Origin: Gnetum montanum
Taxonomy: Eukaryota; Streptophyta; Gnetopsida; Gnetales; Gnetaceae
NCBI GenBank assembly: GCA_015680685.1
Contig: MNCI01008566.1
Location: 945,144 to 974,406 of the forward strand
Length of the DNA: 29,263 nt
Reading direction: 5' to 3'
Below the pieces are notes generated by a model, which was not told the DNA's origin, did no database searches, and worked only from the letters and a program-made list of their open reading frames with translations. The position numbers and the translations under genes were made by a program. Below are positions 9,111 through 18,260 of the stretch, piece by piece. Positions within the stretch are counted from its first letter, which is position 1. Each line of letters starts with the position of its first letter.

Positions 9111-11975
9111 TAGGTTATGTTTGTGATCATAGATGACATCCAAGAGGGGACTACAAGTAGGAGGACCATGATAGCCTAGGAAGACATGACCATGAGGAGG
9201 AAGGAACTAACAACAATAACAACAATAATCCTAAGAGCAAGCGATCGAGGTTACACATACTACTAGGTCCCTATGAGAGGAGATCAAGGTGGAATCTATC
9301 ATACGGATTCCTATTGTAGAGACATGCTAATCTAAGTAGGATGAAGCCCTAAGACCAAAACCTAATTTGGATGTCACAATTATAGAAACCGGCCTGGAGA
9401 AGATTCAAACTAAGAAGATTCAGAACTCCATCCTATAGAAGCTAAACTTTGGGCCATTCCTAGATCTAGCACTAGAAGAGGTTTGAAGATAGTTGCAAGG
9501 GTGTCCTCTATGATGCATTATCTCTACTAGTGAGGAATGATACATGAGAGAGACCTACCTCTTATAGAACAATTGACAAGAATATGTTAGTGTTAAAATA
9601 AAAGGCATCACCATCTCTTACTCAATTAAGGCCATAGTAGAAGCTCTAAGTTTGCCCAACACTAAGATGAAGTTGGCAGAAATATCCACATAGGTGGACC
9701 CACATGCCAAGAAAAAATAGATCTAAAAGTGCTATGGAATGGATCGTAATGAGTATAGTGCCTTGACCAAAGTGGAGTAAGCATACTTCAAAATCACAAC
9801 CTATCAACTTAATCCGCTAGTGAGGCCAAGAAAGGTTACAACCTTCTTTATTAGGGCATGTGTGGCTCTAAGCAGGAAATTCTCGGTCAACCTACCACAA
9901 CTCATCTTTCTTAAGATAGAAAAATGTTTCAAGGAGAATGAGAAGGATATGAAGACATTTTTCTTCCCATACCTAATCAAAAAATTATGTAAGAGGGGAG
10001 GAATAGCCCACTATTCCAATGATGTGATCTAGCACACTCTTGTCACATCATGGTAGGAGATGATGAAAGAAAGTCACTGCCAAGCTTCAAGAAGAGGAAC
10101 TACCACCACCACCATCACCACCTGCAGCACTAGACATGATGCCAGAGATGCATGCAACTGTCAAATGCTTTAAGAAACTTAAGGAGTAATAATTATAGTA
10201 ATAATAAGCTTTTGGATGTGGTCATGAATCATCGTTGTATCATCCAGCCATGAGCCATTTGTACAAGGTCATAAAGATCATCATTTGGTTGGACAATGAG
10301 ATGGCACTGCTAATTTCAACATAGAGAAACTAGGTACTTGCTTGTTCAAATTTGAATGCTAGAAAAGTAATTGTTTTCATTCTAAGATATGCATTTCCTA
10401 AAGTTTCTAGAAATGTAGTAATCTTCTCTGTAATGTTGGAAGAACATGAAGAAGTAACAATCCTAGTTATGTTGCATAGTGGCCAAGAGATAGTAGAAGA
10501 GGTGGTGGTAGACCATGTTGGAGAAGCTCTAAATGCTTTTGCTACATTTGTTCCTGACATAGCTACTATGGTAGATATACATGCATCAGCAAGAGTAGGA
10601 AGTGGAAGGATGAGCACTGCCCAAGATGAGGAAGTATTGGAATGATTGGTGGAAGTCAAGTAACTACTTCTAAAGATCTTTAATCTCCCTGAAAACATAT
10701 TAGCAAACTAGTCATAACTACTAGAGATGAGGGACAAGTTATTAACTGTCAATGTAAAAATTGAGGAAGCCACTGCTAGTAATCAATGGTTGGACATTGA
10801 GGTTGTAGAATGGAGGACCCGTCTCTCTAATCCTGCCATTCTTAGGCCTGAGTTGATAAAAGATGAAGCTTTTTAGTATCTTCAATAGAAATATGAGGAG
10901 GCCAAGACTATCTAGGAGATAGTGATCTTTGATATGTGACTATTAGAAGCAATGAAAATAACACCAATCGTGACCTCCATCAAGGTCGTAAGGAAAACCT
11001 GGTGCTAACCCACAATAACCACCACCTATAGAATGTTGAGCAACAAAAGGATTAAATGGTAGAATACATTCACTAGTAGCAGGAATAGCTTGCCAAGGTG
11101 AACTTGCATTTAAGAAGGTTGGATGCAAAGAATAGAAATCTCTCGATGGAAAAGGTTTAGATCCTTCACCAAAAGATTGCCATTGAAATTTTTTCCTGGA
11201 GAAATGAAGCCTTGAAATATGAATGAGTGAAGAACCACAATAGGGACTAGGTCAAAATGCTTAAGAATGTCAATGAGGAAGAAATCAAGTTGGCCAAGGA
11301 AAAGGTGAACAAGGCCATCTAGCAACTTCAATAGAGAGGTGATGAATGACATTCCATCTTTGATGGACTCAATGCATTTAACCAAGCAGAGATCCTTCTA
11401 AAGGAGTTGCAAATCAAGTAGATGATTCAGTAGATGGAGCTTGCTAATGTTTAATATGCAAACTTGGTAATGTTGACAAGGGGGAGGCCTAGGACTTAAT
11501 TGGAGAAGTAGGTGGCTATCTATTACCTTCTTTATGAGATAGATTTCAAGTTTCATAGGGAGACTAAGCAAAAGTTGGAGGTGTCCAAAGTAGACCTTGA
11601 GGTTCTCATGAGTAAGTTTATTAATTAATGATTTGTTGCTAAGAACCTGGCCAGAAGAATAAGTGGCTACCAAGAACTACAAAATCTTGTTAGTACATTT
11701 AACTTTGAACACAAATAATTTGCAACCTAGTTTGTTAATATGAATGAGATGTTTCCATCATTTTCATGCTTATGAGATATTCTAGCACCAGCACATCTAG
11801 GTGAAGCAACCTAGATTATCCATGACTTACATGGCAAAGAAGAGAATATGAAGGCAAACCTAGATGCCTTCAAATTTTCGGTAGAAGTAGTAGGATAGCC
11901 TCAACCACTAATAGGGCCGAGACATGATGAAGGATCCTCTATGCTATAGGAGCCTTCACCTCTAAGCATGGTGTG
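9111..11975 (+). pseudogene. Third ORF of element A, coiled-coil protein (degraded)
   Basis: This lies between pol and the 3' LTR, where Athila elements usually carry an env-like ORF. The start is uncertain. The N-terminal part aligns with element B: LNFGPFLDLALEEV near 9449, then VSVKIKGITISYSIKAIVEA near 9590-9640, then the open stretch 9820-10032 with PYLIKKLCKRGG. This pattern recalls the putative plant transposon protein domain seen in some Athila-like ORFs (from memory, unverified). The C-terminal half is rich in Lys, Glu and Leu with coiled-coil character, including LSMEKV near 11140, matching LSMEKV in B. No signal peptide or clear membrane segment is seen. Many stops and frameshifts are present. 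The antisense 122-codon frame at 10330-10698 is a shadow of it. Confidence 0.6.
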
Positions 11976-12211
11976 AAGAATTCATTTTAATTGCTATCAT
12001 TTGGTTAGGCACTTATCAAATTTTGTAATAATAAGTACAACATTATTTTTGTGAATTATACAATCCTTTTTATAAATGCAACACTCAAAGTTACTCAATT
12101 AGTTAGTCAGTTAGTGAGCTAATGAAATTTCATATTTTTTAAAATTTTGTAAAAAAACTTGATTCCATTTTTGTTTGCTTGAGGATGAAGTTTTAGTTAG
12201 TTGTGGAAATA
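11976..12211 (+). other. 3' untranslated region and degraded polypurine tract (element A)
   Basis: The stretch is AT-rich and noncoding. Near its end it has CTTGAGGATGAAGTTTTAGT, then TTGTGGAAATA directly before the LTR start TGATGAAAT. Element B has CTTGAGGACAAGTTTTCA in the same place. A TTGAGGACAA-like block shortly before the polypurine tract is common in plant Ty3/Gypsy elements. The tract itself is eroded. Confidence 0.55.
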
Positions 12212-12740
12212 TGATGAAATGTGAATAAGATGACTACATCAACACATGGTTGTCGATGTAGCCCTACCAACTCATCCTTGTTGATGCATCTTAGGATATG
12301 TTAGTGCATGTGTGTCAATGTTGATGCAATTATTTTCTAGATAAATACATACATTGATTACATTTGTGATATCATTTAGTCATTATGTTAGCTAAACTCT
12401 TGCAGTTTCTTTTTGTAGAAGTTAGTAAACATTTTCCTCTAAGTGCTTGTAGTGTGGATTGAAGTGATTGTATGACATTTTATTCAAGTGCAACATGTAC
12501 CTGGACACAATTGCATGAATGACAATAAAATTAAGATTTCTTCCATTCATTGCAGCACTTGAATTAGTTTAACTTTACCTTCTAGCAATTTACTTTGAAT
12601 GTAATTTACTTTCTCATTATTAAATATTTAATATTATAATTTGTAATTAATGTAAGTATGACCACTTCAACCATGATATATTAACGCTTGGTATCCCGAT
12701 AGTGGATACTTAGTACACCCAGTAGTAGACACTTAGTAAT
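12212..12740 (+). repeat. 3' LTR of element A, cut at 529 bp
   Basis: It starts TGATGAAAT after the polypurine-tract remnant and is distantly similar to the next LTR (12741-13270). Shared parts include GTGATTGTATGACAT near 12465, AATAAA at 12524-12529, and terminal subrepeats of the type CTTGGTA..CCCAGTAGT. It stops where TGATGAGTC of the next LTR begins, without the ~340 bp tail that full LTRs have. A weak GATAAATA near 12340 may be its TATA box. Confidence 0.6.
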
Positions 12741-13610
12741 TGATGAGTCATGTTTTGGTAGGGCTTCGATATCAAAGCCATGTTATTGGGTATCCAATAT
12801 CAAGGCATAACCTTCAATGTCGAGGATCTGATATCATCCCTTCTGTGCTAGCCTATAAATACAACACTTGAGTGCACGATTTGGATATAGATTTCAATAG
12901 ATTTTAGACATAGACATAGAGAAGTTTTGTTAGTTTGTTTGTAGTGCATGCTAGTAGTGTGATGTTAAGTGATTGTATGACATCCTTATTCGAGTGTGAC
13001 GTACTTGGACATGTTAAATGTTTGATAATAAAGATTGAGATTACTTTCATCATTGTAACATCCATTTAGCTTTATTATTGTTAATTACTTAAATGCTTAT
13101 TATTTTCCTTAGTTAATGTTTATCATTTATTGCTTTTTATTATTTTTGTCATTAAGCGAAATAAGTATGATTAATCGTGAGTGCTTAAGCGTAATTACTT
13201 GGTAATCCAGTAGTGTTATCATTTGGTATGCCTAGTAACTATATGCTTAGTAATCCTAGTGGTAGTTATGCGAAGTCCAAGGTGTGTACAAAAGGTTAGG
13301 AATAGATACTCATCACACGTAGGCTAGGTTAGACTTACTTTCCATTGTTAATTAGTTTAAATCATTGGTTTCCTTATTATCATTAAGAGTAGCATAAGGC
13401 TGAAACAACATCAAGAATCGTATGCCTTACTTTGGACTAAATCATACATGACAAAGCTACCACTAGTTTAAGTAGGAAGACAATGAATTATGATCAAGGC
13501 ATAATGATCTAGATGCCACAATTAGTTGCATTCATGGAATTTGATTGGATCATGAGTGAACACTTGTGATTTGTATGGTTGGACACAACGGGGCACCTTG
13601 CTACTCATCA
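12741..13610 (+). repeat. 5' LTR of element B, full length (870 bp)
   Basis: It starts TGATGAGT and ends ACTCATCA, a perfect 8-bp terminal inverted repeat, followed by one base and the primer-binding site. Its first 530 bp match 21181-21713 closely (roughly 85-90% by eye, mostly transitions), marking that as the partner 3' LTR. It has TATAAATA at 12854-12861 and AATAAA at 13027-13032. A subrepeated block follows at about 13195-13265, then a ~340 bp tail. Confidence 0.8.
12854..12861 (+). promoter_or_regulatory. TATA box of LTR 12741-13610
   Basis: TATAAATA lies in the context GCCTATAAATACAACACTTG. It is preceded within 90 bp by several GATATC/ATGTCGAGG-type repeats and followed by a polyadenylation signal 166 bp downstream, as expected for a U3-R arrangement. 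Confidence 0.65.
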
Positions 13611-13611
13611 T

Positions 13612-13629
13612 TAGCACCATTGCCAGGGA
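13612..13629 (+). other. Primer-binding site, tRNA-Asp type (element B)
   Basis: It matches the complement of the tRNA-Asp 3' end at 14 of 18 positions. All four differences are G to A, and three of them fall at CpG positions of the expected sequence. Confidence 0.8.
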
Positions 13630-13734
13630 TGGTGCTAGTTATCTAGATTAGTTATATTATACACGATTGTTGTAAATGCATTAACAATTTATTTTTAGAA
13701 AATATTAATTCATACACATCATAAACTAACAATA

Positions 13735-15700
13735 ATGTCTCTTTCACATGGAAGCGATAAAGCATTATATGAAAAGAACATTCATTGGAGAACTAATGAG
13801 ATATATATTGAAAAAAAATTGGAGTGACCAACCTCATGCAGGGGTTTCATATGTTCATGATCACCTTGACTACACCTAAGGCAAAAAATCCTAGAGTAGA
13901 TGGAGTAAGTCCTAGATGGAGGAGGGCCTCAAGGCCTAGGACCTTCTCAAAACCTAGAAAAGATAAATCAAGGGACCATGGGGAGAACTATAGAAGTCAT
14001 GACAATTGTTCCAATTCCACACCTTCCTCTTTCTCTTCAACATCTAGTCCTAACAAAGATGAATGTAGGTATAGAGATAAAGCTCCACTATGGGGTCGAG
14101 ATAAAGATAGAAATCAAAACCAATGACAAAATCAAAGACATCAAAATGAGCATAGACAAGATTCTCACAATTAGGGAAATAAAAATAGAAATTTTCACCA
14201 CAATATGTTTGATGGTGGTGAATCCTTGTTGGCCACTAAGAACATGATGCAAATTATAGAGGTAGTTAAAATACCCCACAAGAATCATAGAAAAAGTCAC
14301 ATCAAAAAGCTTGATATGAATAGCATTGTTAAATTTGTGGGAGGCTATAATTATGATCCACAACATCATTTACAAGCCTTTAATGATGCCTGCATCTTAC
14401 AAAATATTGAAAGTGGGTGGAAAAAGCTTAAGCTCTTTCCTAGGATACTAATAGACAAAGCAAAGTGTGGTATAGATTTTTGAAGCCAAGTTTAATCCAT
14501 CAGTGGTCCACAATGCTAGAACTCTTCAATGAGAAATACCAAACCTATGCAAGGATGTCCAACCTAAGTAAACAAATCCACGGAGGAAAACAAGAATAAC
14601 ATGAATGCTTAGATATGGCCCTAGATTAATACTGTCCTCTACTATATAGATGTTTGGGCCATAGTTTCTCTCAAGAAGAGCAACTTTTCCACATCATAAA
14701 TGGGCTTCGTAGTCAAATGAAAGCAACCCTTGGGAGGTATGCTTAAGGTCAATTATATGAACTGGGAACCCATTAGATCCAAAGGCTAATCGAGCATGTG
14801 GCAAAAGAAGAAGGAGAGCTATGTAAATGAGAAAATGTTTAGAAATATCACTAGGACCCAACTCTTCAAAAGAAGAGGGTTCATCTCTATGATAAGGAAA
14901 AAGAAGCAGCTCTTGATGAGGTGATTTTAGAACAAACCTTGCTAATGCAATAGTCTATTGTTGAACTTTAGGCAAGGCTAGATAATATGTTAGAATGAAT
15001 AAACAAGAAAGTTACAACTTGCGTAGAACCATAGAGAAGAGAGTAATAGAAAAAAAATCAAGTGATCATAACAAAAGGAGGAAAAGGGACCAAAAGACAA
15101 CTAGGAACACTTATCAGAAAAAAGGGGAAATGACTATAGAAGAAGAGGCTATAGACTTAACCATCGAAGAAGATGATGGATGTGACATCTGCATATATAA
15201 CCATCTGAAGGGCTATTGCTTAGTCATGTTACATCTACATGAGTATTGGGCTTTTGCATTGAATCCCACATTTGTACAAAAGCAAATTCCTAAGAACTTA
15301 CCTTTCTCACAAGGTAATCCTAGATAGTTCTACAACCAACAGTACTATCCTAGTGGGACTTCTTACCAACCTCAACACTATCATCAACCATAGCGGTAAA
15401 ACCCATAGTTGTGGGAGAGGCCATCATCAAACTAGCACTAACCCTATTGTCAATCAAACCCATCCAAACACTACATTCAACAGCTTGTTTCCCTAACTAG
15501 TTCTACTTCCTCTACTTCAAATTGCTATTACCACTCTCCTGAATATCATCAACCCGCAACATCTTCCATGGGATCACCACCTCACACCCCTCATCCTCCA
15601 TCGTATCCTCAATATTCTCATACTCACCTCCATCACATGTCACAACTAGTAACACAGGATGGTTCAACACCACAACATCAATGAAAGAATGCCACTTATG
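13735..15700 (+). pseudogene. gag: gag of element B (degraded)
   Basis: ATG at 13735-13737 begins MSLSHG, aligned with MSSSHRG of element C. Much of the N-terminal domain is missing compared with A and C. A Ser- and Arg/Asp/His/Gln-rich linker is at about 13920-14200. The Retrotrans_gag-like domain begins LDMNSIVKF near 14310 and runs to about 14830 after a frameshift near 14465, with WSTMLELFNEKYQ and CLGHSFSQEEQL blocks. A cysteine motif at 15181-15219 (CDICIYNHLKGYC) is a C-x2-C-x3-H-x4-C arrangement. A Pro/Tyr/Gln/Ser-rich tail follows to about 15690. Stops and frameshifts are fewer than in A, but the gene is still broken. Confidence 0.72.
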
Positions 15701-16204
15701 TTGTGAACATACATAGAAATGATAATGCTAGTAGATCTCCACCACAATCTCAGAAATGCCTAAGCACAACACTTGCGGACCTACTAACTCATCCAAACCA
15801 GCACAATGCCAATGAAGTGCAACACCCTTCCTTTCACAACCAATGTCCTCCAATCCTATGGAAAAGCCAACATCTATTGTTACTCCAATACTTGCCAAAA
15901 ACGATGAATCTAGCACTATGGAGAGATAAAAAAAAATCCATGCATAACTAATCATGATAAAGGGTGCAGTCATGGGCCATACATCCACAAAGTTAATACA
16001 ATTTCTATTTTGATCCATAATATGTTTCAAAACCAAGTGTGCGAGCAACAACCCATCTATGTAGCCACCACTAAAGTAGAAGACACCCAGTGGCTTGGAA
16101 ATGAAAGTCTAACACTATTTCACAAATGCATGAAGTTTGCCTACTCACTTATTAATTCTTATCATGGTCAAAAGCTTAGTCATGGGGGAGATGCCCCGTC
16201 CTAA
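15701..16204 (+). pseudogene. Pol scraps of element B around large deletions
   Basis: Short segments align with widely separated parts of pol in A and C. A HNMF segment near 16009 resembles the HTMFDW segment before protease in C. YVATTKVEDTQWL near 16057-16095 resembles the linker after protease. The last codons (LSHGGD near 16177) resemble the pol C-terminus. The protease core and all of RT, RNase H and integrase between these points are absent, a loss of about 3 kb compared with element C. The final stop is TAA at about 16202. Confidence 0.6.
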
Positions 16205-16223
16205 AATCAAGAATTAATAAGTG
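16146..16223. repeat. 15-bp perfect inverted repeat around the pol end (element B)
   Basis: CACTTATTAATTCTT at 16146-16160 is the exact reverse complement of AAGAATTAATAAGTG at 16209-16223, leaving a 48-base loop that contains the polypurine-like motif. It could fold as a hairpin. It lies close to the pol deletion endpoint. It is not obvious in A or C. Confidence 0.6.
16179..16193 (+). other. Polypurine-tract-like motif after pol (element B)
   Basis: GTCATGGGGGAGATG is the best-preserved of the three copies, with a clean GGGGGAGA purine run followed by TG. It would look like a 3' polypurine tract plus LTR start, but no LTR follows. The third ORF does, and the true LTR starts 5 kb downstream. 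Confidence 0.5.
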
Positions 16224-16841
16224 TTTTTCATCTTTTTTTTACAATTTTTTATTATTTTCTCATTTCTTGATACAAAATTTTCCCATTCTTTTCAACTTTT
16301 TCCATACTTTGTTTTCATTTCCTTTATTAATAATCTCGTTTGTGAATAAAACAACAAGATGTAGCCCAATGAGGTGAGGTTTTCTCTATGTTGTCAAAGT
16401 CATGAGAGATTGATTATTTGGACAATGAGGTCATGTCATCCATCCATCCATTCCATTAATAAGAGGTTCTTACGAATAAACTCATAATCATTATGCCTAG
16501 ATAGAAAAGTGAAGAACCAAGTGGGAATGCAAAGGGTGTGACATCAAGGAGATTTGTGGATTCTCTTGGATTGCTTTTTCATGTTCTATCATGTTGCTAA
16601 GGTTGTAATTATATCCTTATAAATCTAATGAAAAATGGGAGTAAGAGTAAATAAGTGTTGCCTTACCATGTCACTAGAAATACATGTTATCCATGCTTGA
16701 AGGTAGTCCTCTGGTAAGGTTGACATTGATGAAAATAAAATAAAAGGGCAAGGAATAAATTTTTGAGGGTTCCACTGGAAAGACATGTTACCCATGCTTG
16801 AAGGTTGGTGGCTTCTTAGAAATAAAAAAGAGAAAAGAACA

Positions 16842-16865
16842 AAGAAGAAGAAGAAGAAGAAGAAG
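16842..16865 (+). repeat. (AAG)8 microsatellite
   Basis: Eight uninterrupted AAG units sit in an A/G-rich stretch. The opposite strand gives open frames of poly-Phe or poly-Leu, which are not genes. Confidence 0.9.
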
Positions 16866-17689
16866 AGAGTGCCATGAATAAACTCCTTCCTTGGACAAAA
16901 CACCAAGTGATGCTACTCCTTGCAATAGTGGTAGTCTTATGGTTGTAATCCAAGAGATAAAATAATGTGATGTCACTAGAACATGGTTTGGACTTGGTTT
17001 AAATCTTGGAAAGAAGGGATAATGATTACTTTAACCATTAATAACACACAAGGATTTATTTTACCAATGGTAAGGCACCTCATGTCCCAATTTCTACAAT
17101 CCTTTCTAAAATCCATCTCATCTCACTGTTTGTATGATCATAACTTGTGGTTTTATGTAACATAGAGTTATTTTCCCAAATGGGTGGTTCTAACATGTGT
17201 GTTTTTCTTAATAGGTATTTGTTGCATTCAACCCCTTTGGTACCTATGGACATTTTTAGGTGTGGTTATACAATGGCATTAAGGGCTAGAACGTACTTTG
17301 GGGAGGACCCAATTGTATAACTTTTGTAACTTATACTTGTCTAACATAACTACATCATCTTGAACCTTCCAAGTGCATAAATGTCAATCTTAAAACCTTT
17401 TCTTATCATGTAACCTATCCATTCTATATCAGGGATTCAATACCCTTTTCTCACATCTTCTAAAGCTTTTAATTTCTACAATTCCATCTTCTAACATTAC
17501 TAGTGCCTAAATATGAATTCTTACTTACCCCAGAACTTTGGATTTTACATGAAACCTTCTAATTAATCACAAAGCTTAATTTTTCATGCTAAGTGTTCCC
17601 ATGAAGTGTAATTTTAAGACCCTTGATATTGGCTACTCAATATCGAGTGGGAGTCAATATCATCTCCCAATATCGAGTCCATAAAAGTC

Positions 17690-17697
17690 TATAAATA
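17690..17697 (+). promoter_or_regulatory. Internal TATA box upstream of ORF3 (element B)
   Basis: TATAAATA is followed by GGGCCC. Just upstream are CAATATCGAG (17638-17647), CAATATCAT (17655-17663) and CAATATCGAG (17668-17677), the same motif type that precedes the LTR TATA boxes. The combination resembles an LTR U3 promoter but sits inside the element, ~570 bp before the third ORF. Confidence 0.5.
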
Positions 17698-17883
17698 GGG
17701 CCCTTGTGATGCTTTAGAATTCATTCTCATCAATTGAAGCTAGGGGAGTTTTTGCATTTTTCTCTCTTGACCAAGATTTTTGTGCATCCAACTTCCACAC
17801 ACAATATCTTGCTCCATATTGCTTCAATTTCCATGGTTTTTGAACCTATTTAATCCTAGAGTGTTCAATTTCATTAAGGACCT

Positions 17884-17901
17884 GGGGGGGGGGGGGGGGG
17901 G
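17884..17901 (+). repeat. Homopolymer of 18 G
   Basis: An 18-G run occurs where element A has only GTGGGGGC (about 8832). It could be slippage expansion of a short G run, or an assembly or sequencing error. Confidence 0.85.
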
Positions 17902-18260
17902 TCAGTTGGGGAATGTGCTTATGTGGAAAATTTATGCTAATTTTTCAAATTTTTCTATCACCTAGAAGGTATTATAAGGGTAAGAATGTTAAAAAACTTA
18001 AGTATTTTAATCAACAATCAATTGTATGCATGCAAAAATCTTTAATTATCTCACCTAAGGAATCATAATTGTTATTATAAGTCATACATAAGGAAAAAGA
18101 AGTCAATTGTGAAGGGTCATAAAAGAAGGTAACACTTATTAAGCATTTTTCATGAAATTTTTCTAACTTTGCAATCACAACTAAGGACATGAGTAAGGTA
18201 TAAACCTAGTAATGATAAATGAAAAACACCTTAGTAACTAGAATTTTTGATTGATTGCAG

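Larger units (their letters stand above)
1110..12740 (+). mobile_element. Element A: degraded Athila-like Ty3/Gypsy LTR retrotransposon
   Basis: The order is LTR end, tRNA-Asp primer-binding site, gag, aspartic protease, RT, RNase H, integrase, ~1.9 kb noncoding, a third ORF and a 3' LTR piece. The domain order PR-RT-RH-IN defines Ty3/Gypsy, and the RT/RNase H/integrase sequences resemble the Athila lineage. Every coding part is broken by stops, frameshifts and small deletions. The 3' LTR is cut at 529 bp by the 5' LTR of element B. The 5' LTR is recognisable only over its last ~110 bp, so the left boundary of the element is not resolved. Confidence 0.8.
16204..18260 (+). other. Post-pol noncoding region of element B
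   Basis: This is noncoding and alignable in blocks with 7207-9110 of element A. Shared blocks include AACCAAGTGGGAATG plus AAAGGGTGTGAC (about 16513-16545) and TTTGGGGAGGACCCAATTGT (about 17300). The block ACATGTTA(T/C)CCATGCTTGAAGG occurs twice here (about 16683 and 16783) but once in A, indicating a local duplication. An (AAG)8 microsatellite lies at 16842-16865, an internal TATA box at 17690-17697 and an 18-G run at 17884-17901. No gene is visible. Confidence 0.6.

Noticed and set aside
10330-10698. 122-codon minus-strand open frame
   Set aside because: It is antisense to the third ORF of element A and has no support from element B.
12212-13610. A single 1.4 kb LTR with an internal duplication, paired with 21181-22561
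   Set aside because: The lengths agree, but the best match is between the second half of the first and the first half of the second. That fits two abutting LTRs from different elements.
16625-16976. Minus-strand frames with runs of Phe or Leu
   Set aside because: They are created by the (AAG)8 microsatellite and its A/G-rich surroundings.
16192-17960. Reading this stretch as a 3' LTR that follows the polypurine-like motif
   Set aside because: It does not resemble the sequence before any primer-binding site. The LTR pairs found elsewhere place the real 3' LTR after ORF3.
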